From contig JAISIK010000069.1 of assembly GCA_031262065.1 (NCBI GenBank), forward strand, positions 1 to 43,981: 43,981 bases of DNA, written 5' to 3'. Position 1 is the first letter of the stretch; every line of letters starts with the position of its first letter. Positions 27,840 to 37,266 of the stretch are shown piece by piece. The position numbers and the translations under genes are program-made. The notes below the pieces were generated by a model. That model was not told the DNA's origin and did no database searches. It saw only the letters and a program-made list of their open reading frames with translations. The stretch comes from Oscillospiraceae bacterium. Lineage in GTDB: Bacteria; Bacillota; Clostridia; Oscillospirales; Oscillospiraceae.

Positions 27840-28543
27840 TGCCTATGCTACAACAACTTTTGCCCCTGTTTTCGCGCTGTGACAGTATTCTTGTGCTCGA
27901 CACGGAGACAAGCGGCTTATCGCACACACACGACGAAATTATTGAGTTTTCCGCAGCGAAGATTGCCTGCGTGGACGGGCGGGTGCAGGTTTTGGCGGAG
28001 GTGGATGAATTTATCCGCCGCGAGAACGACCGAAAACTTGCGCCGCGCATTGTCGAGCTGACGGGCATTACCGACGAGATGCTTCGCGAGGACGGCATTT
28101 CCAAGGGCGCGCTGTGCGAAATTTTGGCGCAGCTCTTGACGCCGAACACCATGATTGCAGCCTATAACGCGCAGTTTGACCTGCTGTTTTTGTACGCGCT
28201 TCTGGCAAAATACGGCGATGCGCGGCTGTTACAGGGCAAACCGAAGTTGGATTTGCTCACGGTCTACCGCGATCGCCGCGCCTATCCGCACCGCCTGTCG
28301 AACGCCATTGAGGCATATTGCCTGCAAGACGCGGTGCAAAATTCGCACCGCGCGATTGACGATGTGCGCGCAACGGTGGCGGTGATGTGCAAACTGTGGG
28401 AAGAAAAGGCGGATTTGCTGCGGTATATCGACCTGTTCGGCTACAGCGCGAAGTACGGGGTGAGCGGCGCGCGAATCGGCTCTGTCCGCTACGCCCCGCA
28501 GGGCTTTGACTGCGGCTGCGCCCTTTACGAGGAGAAGCTATGA
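27839..28543 (+). CDS. DEDDh 3'-5' exonuclease (DnaQ/PolC-epsilon type)
   Basis: ILVLDTETSGLSHTHDEIIEFSA; AYNAQFDLLFL; HRAIDDVRATVAV. Confidence 0.88.
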   Translation: MPMLQQLLPLFSRCDSILVLDTETSGLSHTHDEIIEFSAAKIACVDGRVQVLAEVDEFIRRENDRKLAPRIVELTGITDEMLREDGISKGALCEILAQLLTPNTMIAAYNAQFDLLFLYALLAKYGDARLLQGKPKLDLLTVYRDRRAYPHRLSNAIEAYCLQDAVQNSHRAIDDVRATVAVMCKLWEEKADLLRYIDLFGYSAKYGVSGARIGSVRYAPQGFDCGCALYEEKL

Positions 28544-29319
28544 GATTGACAGGCACACTCTATTCCAAGGTTTTGCAGATGGACACGGGCATTACCGTCG
28601 TCACGCCGAATAAGGCGGAGCGCTTGCAGCAGCCCGCAAAGGTCGCCTATCTCCTGCACGGCGCGGGCGGCAACAGCCGCACATGGCTGGACTATTCGCT
28701 GCTTCCCGTTTATGCGTCGCGCGGAAATACAATCTATATTCTGCCCGAGGCGGGCAGGAGCTTTTATGCGGATATGCGCCACGGGCAGAAATTCGCAAGC
28801 TACCTCTGCGAGGAACTGCCGGAGTTTTGCCGGCGGGTTTTTCAAATCTCCGCAGCGCCGGAGGACACGGCAGTTATGGGTTGCTCCATGGGCGGCTACG
28901 CAGCTTTGCGCAGCGCGCTGCAATATCCCGAACGCTTTGGGCTTTGCGCCGCGTTCTCTACAGGACCGCTGTTTTTGCTCGAAACCCTTACCCGCCTGCA
29001 AGAGCCGAGTTTCTGCGCGGCATTCGTCGCGCAGTTCGGGCAGCAGCTTCTGGACGATTTTGGCGCGATTTTCGGATCTGCCCTGCAAGCAGAGCAGACG
29101 CAGGATTTGACGGTGCTGGCGCAGCAGGCGGTAGGTCGCGCGCCACAGCTGTTTTTGACCTGCGGCAGGCAAGATGCGTTTTACGCGGAGCATCTGCGCT
29201 TCTGTGCGCTCTTGGAGAAGTTGGGCATTGCGCACACCTTCGAGAGCTGGGACGCGGGGCACACCTTCCCCTGCTTTAACGACGCGCTCAAACGTGCCAT
29301 CGACCATTTTTCTTTATAA
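28540..29319 (+). CDS. Alpha/beta-hydrolase esterase (esterase D-like)
   Basis: AYLLHGAGGNSRTWL; VMGCSMGGYAAL nucleophile elbow; C-terminal His AGHTFPCF. Confidence 0.88.
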   Translation: MRLTGTLYSKVLQMDTGITVVTPNKAERLQQPAKVAYLLHGAGGNSRTWLDYSLLPVYASRGNTIYILPEAGRSFYADMRHGQKFASYLCEELPEFCRRVFQISAAPEDTAVMGCSMGGYAALRSALQYPERFGLCAAFSTGPLFLLETLTRLQEPSFCAAFVAQFGQQLLDDFGAIFGSALQAEQTQDLTVLAQQAVGRAPQLFLTCGRQDAFYAEHLRFCALLEKLGIAHTFESWDAGHTFPCFNDALKRAIDHFSL

Positions 29320-29332
29320 AAGTACAGCAAAA

Positions 29333-29431
29333 AGCACCCACCGGGCGGGTGCTCAGACTGCCAAAGAAGTGCTTCGCACTTCTTTGGCAGAGGTTTTTTA
29401 ACAGGAAAAAAGCACCCGCCCGGCGGGTGCT
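29333..29431. terminator. Three-hairpin array between convergent genes
   Basis: AGCACCCACCGGGCGGGTGCT (29333-29353), CTGCCAAAGAAGTGCttcGCACTTCTTTGGCAG (29358-29390) then TTTTTT, AGCACCCGCCCGGCGGGTGCT (29411-29431). Confidence 0.8.
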
Positions 29432-29442
29432 TATTTCGTATA

Positions 29443-31521
29443 TTATTGTATGATTTCCTTATCCTGCAACCATGCCGGGTCGGGGGGAATCACCGGGTCG
29501 GTGGGCGGCTCTGTGGGCGGGTCGGTTGGGTCGGTAGACGGCGGCTCAGTCGGGTCGGTAGACGGCGGCTCGGTTGATTCCGTCGGGATGGTTGGGTCGG
29601 TGGATTCTGTCTCTTCGACGAGCTTCGCAATCTCCTTATCGCGCTTGTGATACTTCGTGTAGTCGATGAAGGTGCAGGAAATCTCGTTGCCGTTTGCGTC
29701 GTACTTGTACATATACGTTTCAATCGTATAGCCGGTGTAGGCGGTGGAAATGACGTCGCCGTCTTTGAATTTGCTGTATTTCTCGTAATTATCCATATCG
29801 GGGGAGATTTCGATGGTTTTGGTTTCCCACGGGGAAGAAGATGTGACAATATAGTCAAGCATGACGGTGTAGTCCTTGGTTTCCGTGCCGACGAGCTTGA
29901 TGTGCACGTAGCCGCCGGAGACAGACGCCTCAATGCGGATGGGATAGGCGGTGTTGTTGCGGAACTGATAGTCCAAAGAGCCCCAGTAGATGGTGGCGTC
30001 CATGCCGTAGGGAACGTAGGTCGGCGCGTAGCGGTGCTCCGTGCGTTCGATAACCTCAAGGTCTGCCTTCAAAGTGCAGTAGTAAATGGTGGAGGCTACT
30101 TGGCAGATGCCGCCGCCGATTTCCGGCACGGTGTCCACACCCACATAGACAAGCCCCTCGGTGTAGCCCTTTGCAGAGGTGCGCTGCCCGACTACGTCGT
30201 TAAAGGAGAAGATTTCGCCGGGTTTCAGGATTGTGCCGTCGATGGCTTTCGATGCAAGGGTCAGGTTGTTCGTGCGGGAGTAATCGTTGGTATGCGGGCT
30301 GTCGTAGTAGGACAAGACGTCGCTGAAGAGCTGCGCTTCGAGCTTTTCGCGGGTGTACATCGGCTCGAGGTCGCCCAAAACAAGGGTGACAACCTCGCCG
30401 GGCAGCGCGTTTTGGAAGAGCTCCACGGCCTCTGCCATATTAAAGCCGTAGCCGAGCTTGCCGTCGGTAATGTCGTAGGTGTCTTCGTCGCAAACGGCGT
30501 TGACAGGCGCGGTGCAATAGCTGCTGTAGAGCGCGTCAAGGTCGAAGGCTTCGGGAAGGTCTTCTTCAAAGGCGTACTGCGTGGTGAAGTCCATGGCGCA
30601 GTATTGCAGCAGAAGCGCATCATAAAGCGCGTCGATATCCATGTTACGCGCGGGAATCGGCAGCGTGACCTCCAAGGTCGGCGCTTCCATGGGGTTGCCC
30701 TCTTCGTCGGTAATGCTCTTCGTTCCCTGTTTGACATCCGACTGCGCAGCTTCACTGTTGTTCTCCAGCGCATACTGCTCGAGAAGCGTCATCACATAGG
30801 TTTTATCCAGCGTTAAGAATTCGGAAACATCCAAATCCAAGCGCTCGGTGATGGTGTTCTTCTTCAGGCGGGAGAAGATGCCGCCCGAACGCCCGTAGGC
30901 ATAGGCTGCCTCGACCGCTTTGTCAATGTCCAAGGACACCTGCGTGTCCGACGGCGTCAGGCAAATCTGCTCAAGAAGCAGCATCGGCTCGCCGTTTTCA
31001 TCCAGCGGCGCATCGATTGGCTCTGTCGGTTCGCTGCTTTCCGGCTCGGAGCTTTCCGGTTCGGTGTTTTCCGATTCTGTCGGCGCAGAGGGGTCGGATT
31101 CAGACTCCCCGGTTTCTTGGGATGTGGCGGGGGCATTCGGGTCCATGGGCTTGCCGAAAATATCGACCAGCTGCACATTTTCGGGGTCGAATTTTGTGGA
31201 ATACAGGGCAATATCGCGGGTGTAGAGTTCGATATTCATATTCTCTTCGGCATACACGCCCACCGCCTGCGAAAGGGCGGTGGCGGCTTCTTCCTTGGTC
31301 ATACCGCCGAGGTCAACGCCCGCCACATAGACATTCGCTGCGATTCTGCCGTCGTCACGCAGCGCGAAAACCGCTGCTATCACTACGCCGATAATCACCA
31401 CAGCCAGCGCCGCGCAGGTGATGATAATGGCGTTCTTGTTGAATTTTTTCTTCTTTTTCGACCTTCTCGCCGACGGATTCGCAGACCCCCGCGGCTCTCT
31501 CTTTTTTTCAAATTTGCCCAT
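29443..31521 (-). CDS. VanW family protein with PG-binding-like region and Thr/Pro-rich C-terminus
   Basis: TLASKAIDGTILKPGEIFSFNDVVGQRTSAKGYTEGLVYVGVDTVPEIGGGICQVASTIY VanW core; TM anchor; PSTDPTEP repeats. Confidence 0.92.
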   Translation of the reverse strand: MGKFEKKREPRGSANPSARRSKKKKKFNKNAIIITCAALAVVIIGVVIAAVFALRDDGRIAANVYVAGVDLGGMTKEEAATALSQAVGVYAEENMNIELYTRDIALYSTKFDPENVQLVDIFGKPMDPNAPATSQETGESESDPSAPTESENTEPESSEPESSEPTEPIDAPLDENGEPMLLLEQICLTPSDTQVSLDIDKAVEAAYAYGRSGGIFSRLKKNTITERLDLDVSEFLTLDKTYVMTLLEQYALENNSEAAQSDVKQGTKSITDEEGNPMEAPTLEVTLPIPARNMDIDALYDALLLQYCAMDFTTQYAFEEDLPEAFDLDALYSSYCTAPVNAVCDEDTYDITDGKLGYGFNMAEAVELFQNALPGEVVTLVLGDLEPMYTREKLEAQLFSDVLSYYDSPHTNDYSRTNNLTLASKAIDGTILKPGEIFSFNDVVGQRTSAKGYTEGLVYVGVDTVPEIGGGICQVASTIYYCTLKADLEVIERTEHRYAPTYVPYGMDATIYWGSLDYQFRNNTAYPIRIEASVSGGYVHIKLVGTETKDYTVMLDYIVTSSSPWETKTIEISPDMDNYEKYSKFKDGDVISTAYTGYTIETYMYKYDANGNEISCTFIDYTKYHKRDKEIAKLVEETESTDPTIPTESTEPPSTDPTEPPSTDPTDPPTEPPTDPVIPPDPAWLQDKEIIQ
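29529..29576 (-). repeat. 24-bp tandem repeat encoding an 8-aa Pro/Thr/Ser unit in the VanW protein
   Basis: GGTCGGTAGACGGCGGCTC repeated with 24-bp period. Confidence 0.85.
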
Positions 31522-31710
31522 TTTTGTGCTCCTTTTCTTTGTTAAACGGTCAGTAAGCGACCGCAATTATCAATAGTTAATCAAACGGAAAGACTCCACA
31601 GCGCGCAATCTCTCAGAATACTAGTATTATACCGAATATACCGCAAAATGCAACATCGCTTTCATTACAAATATTAACATTTAAGTAAACAAGTTAACAA
31701 CTTTTTTTGG

Positions 31711-34700
31711 TTATTGCGTATACATATTGACAAACTGCCGCGCGGCTGCCAGCGGGTTTTCCTTTGCGGCAAGATTGACCGTCAAAACGGGCTTTTCGCT
31801 GTTCGGCGCTAAGAAGGCGCGTTTTTGGTACTGCGCGCAGACCGCGGAAACGACGTTAAAATCGAAGTTTTCCAGCGTATAGCGAATGGTTCTGCCCTTT
31901 TGCGCAATGTCGCAGATGCCCGCGGCCGCTGCCTGCGCGCGAAGCAGCGCAACGTCGATGAGATTCATCACGCCCTTCGGCGGGTCGCCGTAGCGATCGA
32001 CGATTTCATCAAGCAATTCGTCCGCATCCGCCTGCGAGCGGACGGCCGCCATGCGGCGGTACAAATCCATGCGCTGCTCGCCGGAGCTGACGTAGTCCTT
32101 ATCGATATTTGCAGTTACGTCGAGGTCCGCCGTGCAGGAAACCTCCGCAAGCGGTTTTTCGCCGCGCTCTTCCAAGACGGCTTCCTCCAGCAGCTTCAGA
32201 TACATATCATAGCCCACGCTCAGCATATGCCCCGACTGCGCAGCGCCCAGCAGATTGCCCGCGCCGCGAATTTCCAAGTCGCGCATGGCAATTTTGAAGC
32301 CCGAGCCGAATTCTGCGTAGTCGCGGATGGCGCTCAGCCGCTTTTCAGCCACTTCCGTGAGCACCTTCCCGCGGTGAAAGGTCAGGTAGGCGAAGGCGTG
32401 GCGGTTGCTGCGCCCGACGCGCCCGCGAATCTGGTGCAGCTGCGCAAGCCCCAGCTTGTCTGCGTCCTCGATGATGAGGGTGTTGACATTCGGCAGGTCA
32501 ATGCCGGTTTCGATAATCGTTGTGCAGACGAGAATTTTCACTTCGCCGTCCGCCATGCGCTGCATGACCTCGCTGAGTTCGTCTGCGGACATTTTGCCGT
32601 GTGCCAGCGCGATTTCCACGTCAGGAAGCGCCCGCTTGATGCGCGCTGCGCACTGCGCAATTGTTTCGACGCGGTTGTGCAGGAAATACACCTGCCCGCC
32701 GCGCTCGACCTCGCGGCGCATGGCGTCGATGAGCACCGGCTCTGCATACTCCAAAACGAAGGTTTGCACCGGGTAGCGGTCGTGCGGCGGCTCTTCAATG
32801 GTGGACATATCCCGAAGACCTGACAGCGCCATGTTCAGCGTGCGCGGGATGGGCGTTGCAGACAGTGTTAAGACGTCCACGCCGCGGGAAAGTTCCTTTA
32901 ATTTTTCTTTATGTGTGACGCCGAAGCGCTGTTCCTCGTCCACAATCAAAAGCCCCAAATCCTTGAAGACAATATCCTTCTGCAAGAGCTTGTGCGTGCC
33001 GATGACGAGGTCGATTGCGCCTGCCTGCAGGTCGCTGTGCGTTTTTTTCTGCTGCTGCGGCGTGCAGAAGCGCGAGAGCACGGCGATATTCACGGGAAAT
33101 CCGCGAAAACGGTTGACCGCAGTGGTGTAATGCTGCTGGGCAAGCACGGTTGTCGGCACTAAAATTGCCACCTGCTTGCCGTCGAGAATTGCCTTCATCG
33201 CGCCGCGCAGCGCCACCTCGGTTTTTCCGAAGCCCACGTCGCCGCAGAGCAGGCGATCCATCGGCTGCGGGGATTCCATATCGTCTTTGATTTCCGAAAT
33301 GCAGCGCAGCTGGTCGTCCGTTTCGGCGTAGGGGAAGTTCTGCTCGAACTCCGCCTGCCACGGCGTGTCTGCCGCAAATGCGTAGCCCATGAGGCGCTTT
33401 CGCGCAGCGTAGAGCTGAATCAGCCCCTCGGCAAGATCCTTGACGGCAGCTTTTGCCCGCGCCTTGGTCTTTTGCCACTGATCGCCGCCCAAACGGTTCA
33501 GCTTCACCGGCTTATCTTCGCCGCCGCCGATGTATTTTGAAATCAAATCCAGCTGCGTCGCAGGAACAAAGAGCGTATCGCTGCCCTGATAGGAGATTTT
33601 GACATAATCCTTGACCACGCCGTCGAATTTCATCTGCTCCATGCACTCGTATCGCCCGATGCCGTGGTACTCATGCACAATATAATCGCCGGGCGTGAGG
33701 TCGGTAAAAGAGGACAATTTCTGCCGATTGGTTGCTTTCTGATTCTTTTTGCGCGATTTTTGAGCGGTTTGCGCCAGCAGTTGCCCCTCTGTCAGAATGG
33801 CAAGGCGCAGCTCGGGGTATTCCATGCCGTTTGGCAGCGTGCCGTCGCAAAGTAGGATTTGCCCCTTCTGCGGAAGCTGCAGCAGGGGGAAGGCGAGCAT
33901 GGCGGACAGCCCTTTTTTCCGAAGAAGCTCCGCCAAAATCTCGCCGCGGCGGCGATTGCCGCACAAAACCAGCGAGGAGAAGTCGTTTTTCTGATAGAAG
34001 GCGAGGTCGGAGGCTGCGGTGTCTAAATTCCCGCCGTAGGAAGGCAGCTGCTTTGCGGCGATGCTCAGAAGCAGCTTGGGCGGCAGGGACTGCGGGTAGG
34101 AGGTGGCAAGGAAGGAGTCAAAAAAGACCGCCGCACGCCCCGCGAGTCTGCCGCAAAGCGCCTCCCAATCGAGAGAAAACTCGCACAATTCCCCGCACAG
34201 AATGCCGGAGGCAAGCAGGCTGTCGAGCTGCATCCCCTGCTCGTCAAGCTGCCGCGCCGAGGCGCGGCGCAGGTTGCCGTGGTCGCAGAAGAAAACCATC
34301 GCATCGGTCGGGATATAGTCAGCAGCGCAGGAGAAGGCGGGGTAAATCAGCGACAAATAGCGGTCGGCTGCGGCAAAGGGAAGCCCCGCCTCCAGCGTGT
34401 CTGCATCCTTTGCAAGCGTTTGCAGCAGGGCGTCGTTTTTCACGCGGCGGCGCAGCTGTCTGGCGTGCAGCGCGCGCAAATCGGCAAGAAGCCCCGCAGT
34501 CCCGCCCTCGTGCAGGCAGGCAAGCGTCTCCGCAACCGGCAGGACAATCGCCTGCGTCGCGTTTTCCGTGCGCCGCTGGCTGACCGGGTCAAAAAAGCCC
34601 ATGGCGTCGATTTCGTCGCCGAAGAATTCGATGCGAAGCGGCTGCGGGTGCGCGGGGGAGAAGACGTCCACAATGCCGCCGCGCACGGCATATTGCCCCA

Positions 34701-35205
34701 CGCCCTCAACGAGGGTGGAGCGGGAGTAGCCGGATTTTTGCAGACGATCGAGCAAGCGCTCCTGCGGCAGGGTCATTTGCGCGGTAAGCTGCAGGGCACA
34801 AGAGAGAAGCAGCTCGCGCGGCATGGTGCGAAGCGCCAACGCCTCCAGCGTTACAATCTGCAAGGGCGTTTTTCCCAGCGCAAGATTGTGCAGCTGGCGC
34901 AGCCGCTGCTGCTCCCATTCGCGGGAGATGCTTGACGCGTCATAGAAAGTCAAATCGCGGGTGGGCAGAATGGGAATCTCCTGTCCCAAAAATGCGGACA
35001 ATTCCGCCTGCGTGCGCCGCGCCGCCAGCTCGTCAAGGCAGACAATCACGGACGGCTTTTGCAAGGCACTTGCAGCCGCGGCAATGATGTGCGAGCGGTT
35101 GATTTGCGCAACGCCCGAGACGCCGACTGCCGCGCCGCTTTTGAGCGCGTCTGTCAGCTGCACAAACTGCTGCAACCCCTGCAGCGCGGATAAAATCAAA
35201 TTCAT
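31711..35205 (-). CDS. mfd: Transcription-repair coupling factor Mfd
   Basis: LTPGDYIVHEYHGIGRYECME; DRLLCGDVGFGKTEVALRGAMKAI; LLIVDEEQRFGVTHKEKLKEL; start MNLILSALQG with GGAGG RBS. Confidence 0.97.
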   Translation of the reverse strand: MNLILSALQGLQQFVQLTDALKSGAAVGVSGVAQINRSHIIAAAASALQKPSVIVCLDELAARRTQAELSAFLGQEIPILPTRDLTFYDASSISREWEQQRLRQLHNLALGKTPLQIVTLEALALRTMPRELLLSCALQLTAQMTLPQERLLDRLQKSGYSRSTLVEGVGQYAVRGGIVDVFSPAHPQPLRIEFFGDEIDAMGFFDPVSQRRTENATQAIVLPVAETLACLHEGGTAGLLADLRALHARQLRRRVKNDALLQTLAKDADTLEAGLPFAAADRYLSLIYPAFSCAADYIPTDAMVFFCDHGNLRRASARQLDEQGMQLDSLLASGILCGELCEFSLDWEALCGRLAGRAAVFFDSFLATSYPQSLPPKLLLSIAAKQLPSYGGNLDTAASDLAFYQKNDFSSLVLCGNRRRGEILAELLRKKGLSAMLAFPLLQLPQKGQILLCDGTLPNGMEYPELRLAILTEGQLLAQTAQKSRKKNQKATNRQKLSSFTDLTPGDYIVHEYHGIGRYECMEQMKFDGVVKDYVKISYQGSDTLFVPATQLDLISKYIGGGEDKPVKLNRLGGDQWQKTKARAKAAVKDLAEGLIQLYAARKRLMGYAFAADTPWQAEFEQNFPYAETDDQLRCISEIKDDMESPQPMDRLLCGDVGFGKTEVALRGAMKAILDGKQVAILVPTTVLAQQHYTTAVNRFRGFPVNIAVLSRFCTPQQQKKTHSDLQAGAIDLVIGTHKLLQKDIVFKDLGLLIVDEEQRFGVTHKEKLKELSRGVDVLTLSATPIPRTLNMALSGLRDMSTIEEPPHDRYPVQTFVLEYAEPVLIDAMRREVERGGQVYFLHNRVETIAQCAARIKRALPDVEIALAHGKMSADELSEVMQRMADGEVKILVCTTIIETGIDLPNVNTLIIEDADKLGLAQLHQIRGRVGRSNRHAFAYLTFHRGKVLTEVAEKRLSAIRDYAEFGSGFKIAMRDLEIRGAGNLLGAAQSGHMLSVGYDMYLKLLEEAVLEERGEKPLAEVSCTADLDVTANIDKDYVSSGEQRMDLYRRMAAVRSQADADELLDEIVDRYGDPPKGVMNLIDVALLRAQAAAAGICDIAQKGRTIRYTLENFDFNVVSAVCAQYQKRAFLAPNSEKPVLTVNLAAKENPLAAARQFVNMYTQ

Positions 35206-35659
35206 ACTGCCTCCAAAGGACGATGATATAGACCGGAATATGTGCACACGAACGCGCATAGCGCAGCTTTTGGCTATTTTCCGCAGCACATCGTTGTCAA
35301 TTCTTGCGGGGAACAGAGCACAGCTGCGATTCTCCGCCTTAGGCATACGAGAGTCGAACCCGAGCCCCCCGCAGGGGCTTGTTTTGCCGAACGCAACAAC
35401 GCGGAAAGCAGAGGAATCCTCTGTTTTCCGTAAGCATAGCATATCACGGGATAGTATTTGTGCGAAATAGCGGGTGATCCCGCCAATTCCAGAAGAAATC
35501 AAAAGCAATCACATTCGCGCATAATCGCTCAATCTTTGATTAGAGCAGGAAAGTGGGTGGCGGGCGACTGGGGGACGTTTGCTAGCACCGCTGTTGTCAC
35601 AAAGCGAGAAACAGCGGGACTTGCCGTCAAGCCTCGATGCGGGGACGATTCTCGTACGC

Positions 35660-36250
35660 CTAGCCGCCGTTATAGAGGTTTGCAGCCTCGTAGGTGCCGC
35701 GCTCCGCAATGGCAAGCGCGGCGCTTGCCGCGCGGGAAACCGCATCGTCAATATCGCGCTGTTCGCGGGCGGTGAAATCGGAAAGCACCCAATCCGCCAA
35801 ATCATAATCCGGGTGCGGCTTTGCGCCTACGCCGATTTTTACGCGGGGAAAGCTCTGCGTGTTGAGCATGCCGATGATGGACTTGATACCGTTGTGCCCG
35901 CCCGCCGAACCCTCCGCGCGGATACGCAGCCTGCCGATATCCAGCGAAATATCGTCAAACAGCACGATAATCCGCTCCGGCGGCAGCTTATAAAACCGCG
36001 CAGCCTCGGCGACGCTCAGCCCGGAATTGTTCATAAAGGTCTGCGGTTTGAGCAGCAAAAGACGCTGACCGCGCCAGCTTGCCGCGGCGGTTAAACCACG
36101 GAATTTGGCGCGGTTGATTTTCACGTTACAGTTCTCTGCGATTGCATCGACGGCGCGGAAACCGACGTTGTGCCGCGTGCGGGCATAGTTCGCGCCCGGG
36201 TTTCCAAGCCCGACGATGAGCCAATCACAGGCAGGCTTCCTAATAAACAT
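35660..36250 (-). CDS. pth: Peptidyl-tRNA hydrolase
   Basis: LIVGLGNPGANYARTRHNVGF; KPQTFMNNSG; GSAGGHNGIKSI. Confidence 0.97.
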   Translation of the reverse strand: MFIRKPACDWLIVGLGNPGANYARTRHNVGFRAVDAIAENCNVKINRAKFRGLTAAASWRGQRLLLLKPQTFMNNSGLSVAEAARFYKLPPERIIVLFDDISLDIGRLRIRAEGSAGGHNGIKSIIGMLNTQSFPRVKIGVGAKPHPDYDLADWVLSDFTAREQRDIDDAVSRAASAALAIAERGTYEAANLYNGG

Positions 36251-36252
36251 CG

Positions 36253-37233
36253 TTAAAATAGGCTCGAGATGGATGTCTCGTTATAGATGCGGGTGATTGC
36301 CTTGGCGAAGGTCGGCGCGGCGCTGAGCTGGCGGATACACTTGCCGTGGTAATCGTCCGGCATGGGGATGGTGTCGAGAAGCACCAGCTCCTCGATGCAG
36401 CTGTCTTCCACCTTCTGGCAGGCGTTGCCGGAGTCACCGACGGAGAGCACGCCGTGCGTTGCGCAGGCGTATACCGCCTTTGCCCCGCCGATGGTTTTGA
36501 TTGCCTCGGCAGCGTGAACAAGCGAGCCGGCGGTATCGACGATATCGTCATATAAAATGCAAATTTTGTCGCGCACATCGCCGATGATGTTCATCACTTC
36601 GGACGTGTTGGCGCGCTGGCGGCGTTTGTCCACAATCGCAAGCCCCATATGCACCTTCGCCGCGAACGCGCGCGAGCGCGCAACCGAACCGACGTCGGGT
36701 GAAACCACGCAGAAATTGTCGTCTGCATCGTTTCGCTGGTCGTCAAATTTCAAGCGATAGTAGTTGGCGAAGAGGGGATTGCCCAGCATATTGTCCACGG
36801 GGATATCGAAAAAGCCCTGAATCTGCGCCGCGTGCAAGTCCATCGTCAGAACGCGGTCGGCACCTGCGCGGGTGATGAGGTTCGCCACAAGCTTTGCCGA
36901 AATCGGGTCGCGCCCCTTTGCCTTGCGATCCTGCCGGGCATAGCCGAAATACGGAATCACGGCGGTGATGCGACCGGCTGAGGCGCGGCGGAAGGCGTCG
37001 ATCATAATCAGCAATTCCATCAGATTGTCGTTGACCGGCTTGCAGGTGGACTGCACGACAAACACATCGCAGCCGCGCACCGATTCATTGATAGAAACGG
37101 AAATCTCCCCGTCTGCAAAGGCTTTGACGGTGCTTCTTCCAAGCTCGAGACCCAATTCGGTGCAAACGTTTTGCGCGAAGGGGATGTTTGCATTGGCAGA
37201 GAAGACCTTGATTTCTTTTCCGTGAGCAATCAT
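36253..37233 (-). CDS. prs: Ribose-phosphate pyrophosphokinase
   Basis: KAFADGEISVSINESVRG; VIPYFGYARQDRK; VSPDVGSVARSRAFA; ILYDDIVDTAGSLVHAA. Confidence 0.97.
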   Translation of the reverse strand: MIAHGKEIKVFSANANIPFAQNVCTELGLELGRSTVKAFADGEISVSINESVRGCDVFVVQSTCKPVNDNLMELLIMIDAFRRASAGRITAVIPYFGYARQDRKAKGRDPISAKLVANLITRAGADRVLTMDLHAAQIQGFFDIPVDNMLGNPLFANYYRLKFDDQRNDADDNFCVVSPDVGSVARSRAFAAKVHMGLAIVDKRRQRANTSEVMNIIGDVRDKICILYDDIVDTAGSLVHAAEAIKTIGGAKAVYACATHGVLSVGDSGNACQKVEDSCIEELVLLDTIPMPDDYHGKCIRQLSAAPTFAKAITRIYNETSISSLF

Positions 37234-37266
37234 GTAACGTACCTCGTTTCGCAGCGTTGGACGCCG

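Noticed and set aside
35340-35352. Similarity of TCTCGTATGCC to an Illumina adapter segment
   Set aside because: Only about 11 nt match and the flanks diverge; better treated as a natural short motif
35330-35395. Possible tRNA-like 3' half on the minus strand (GGGTTCGACTCTCGTATGCC)
   Set aside because: T-stem does not pair and no acceptor/anticodon arm can be built
35206-35508. N-terminal extension of the Mfd ORF
   Set aside because: No Mfd-like content; a GGAGG RBS and MNLILSALQG start at 35205 fit better
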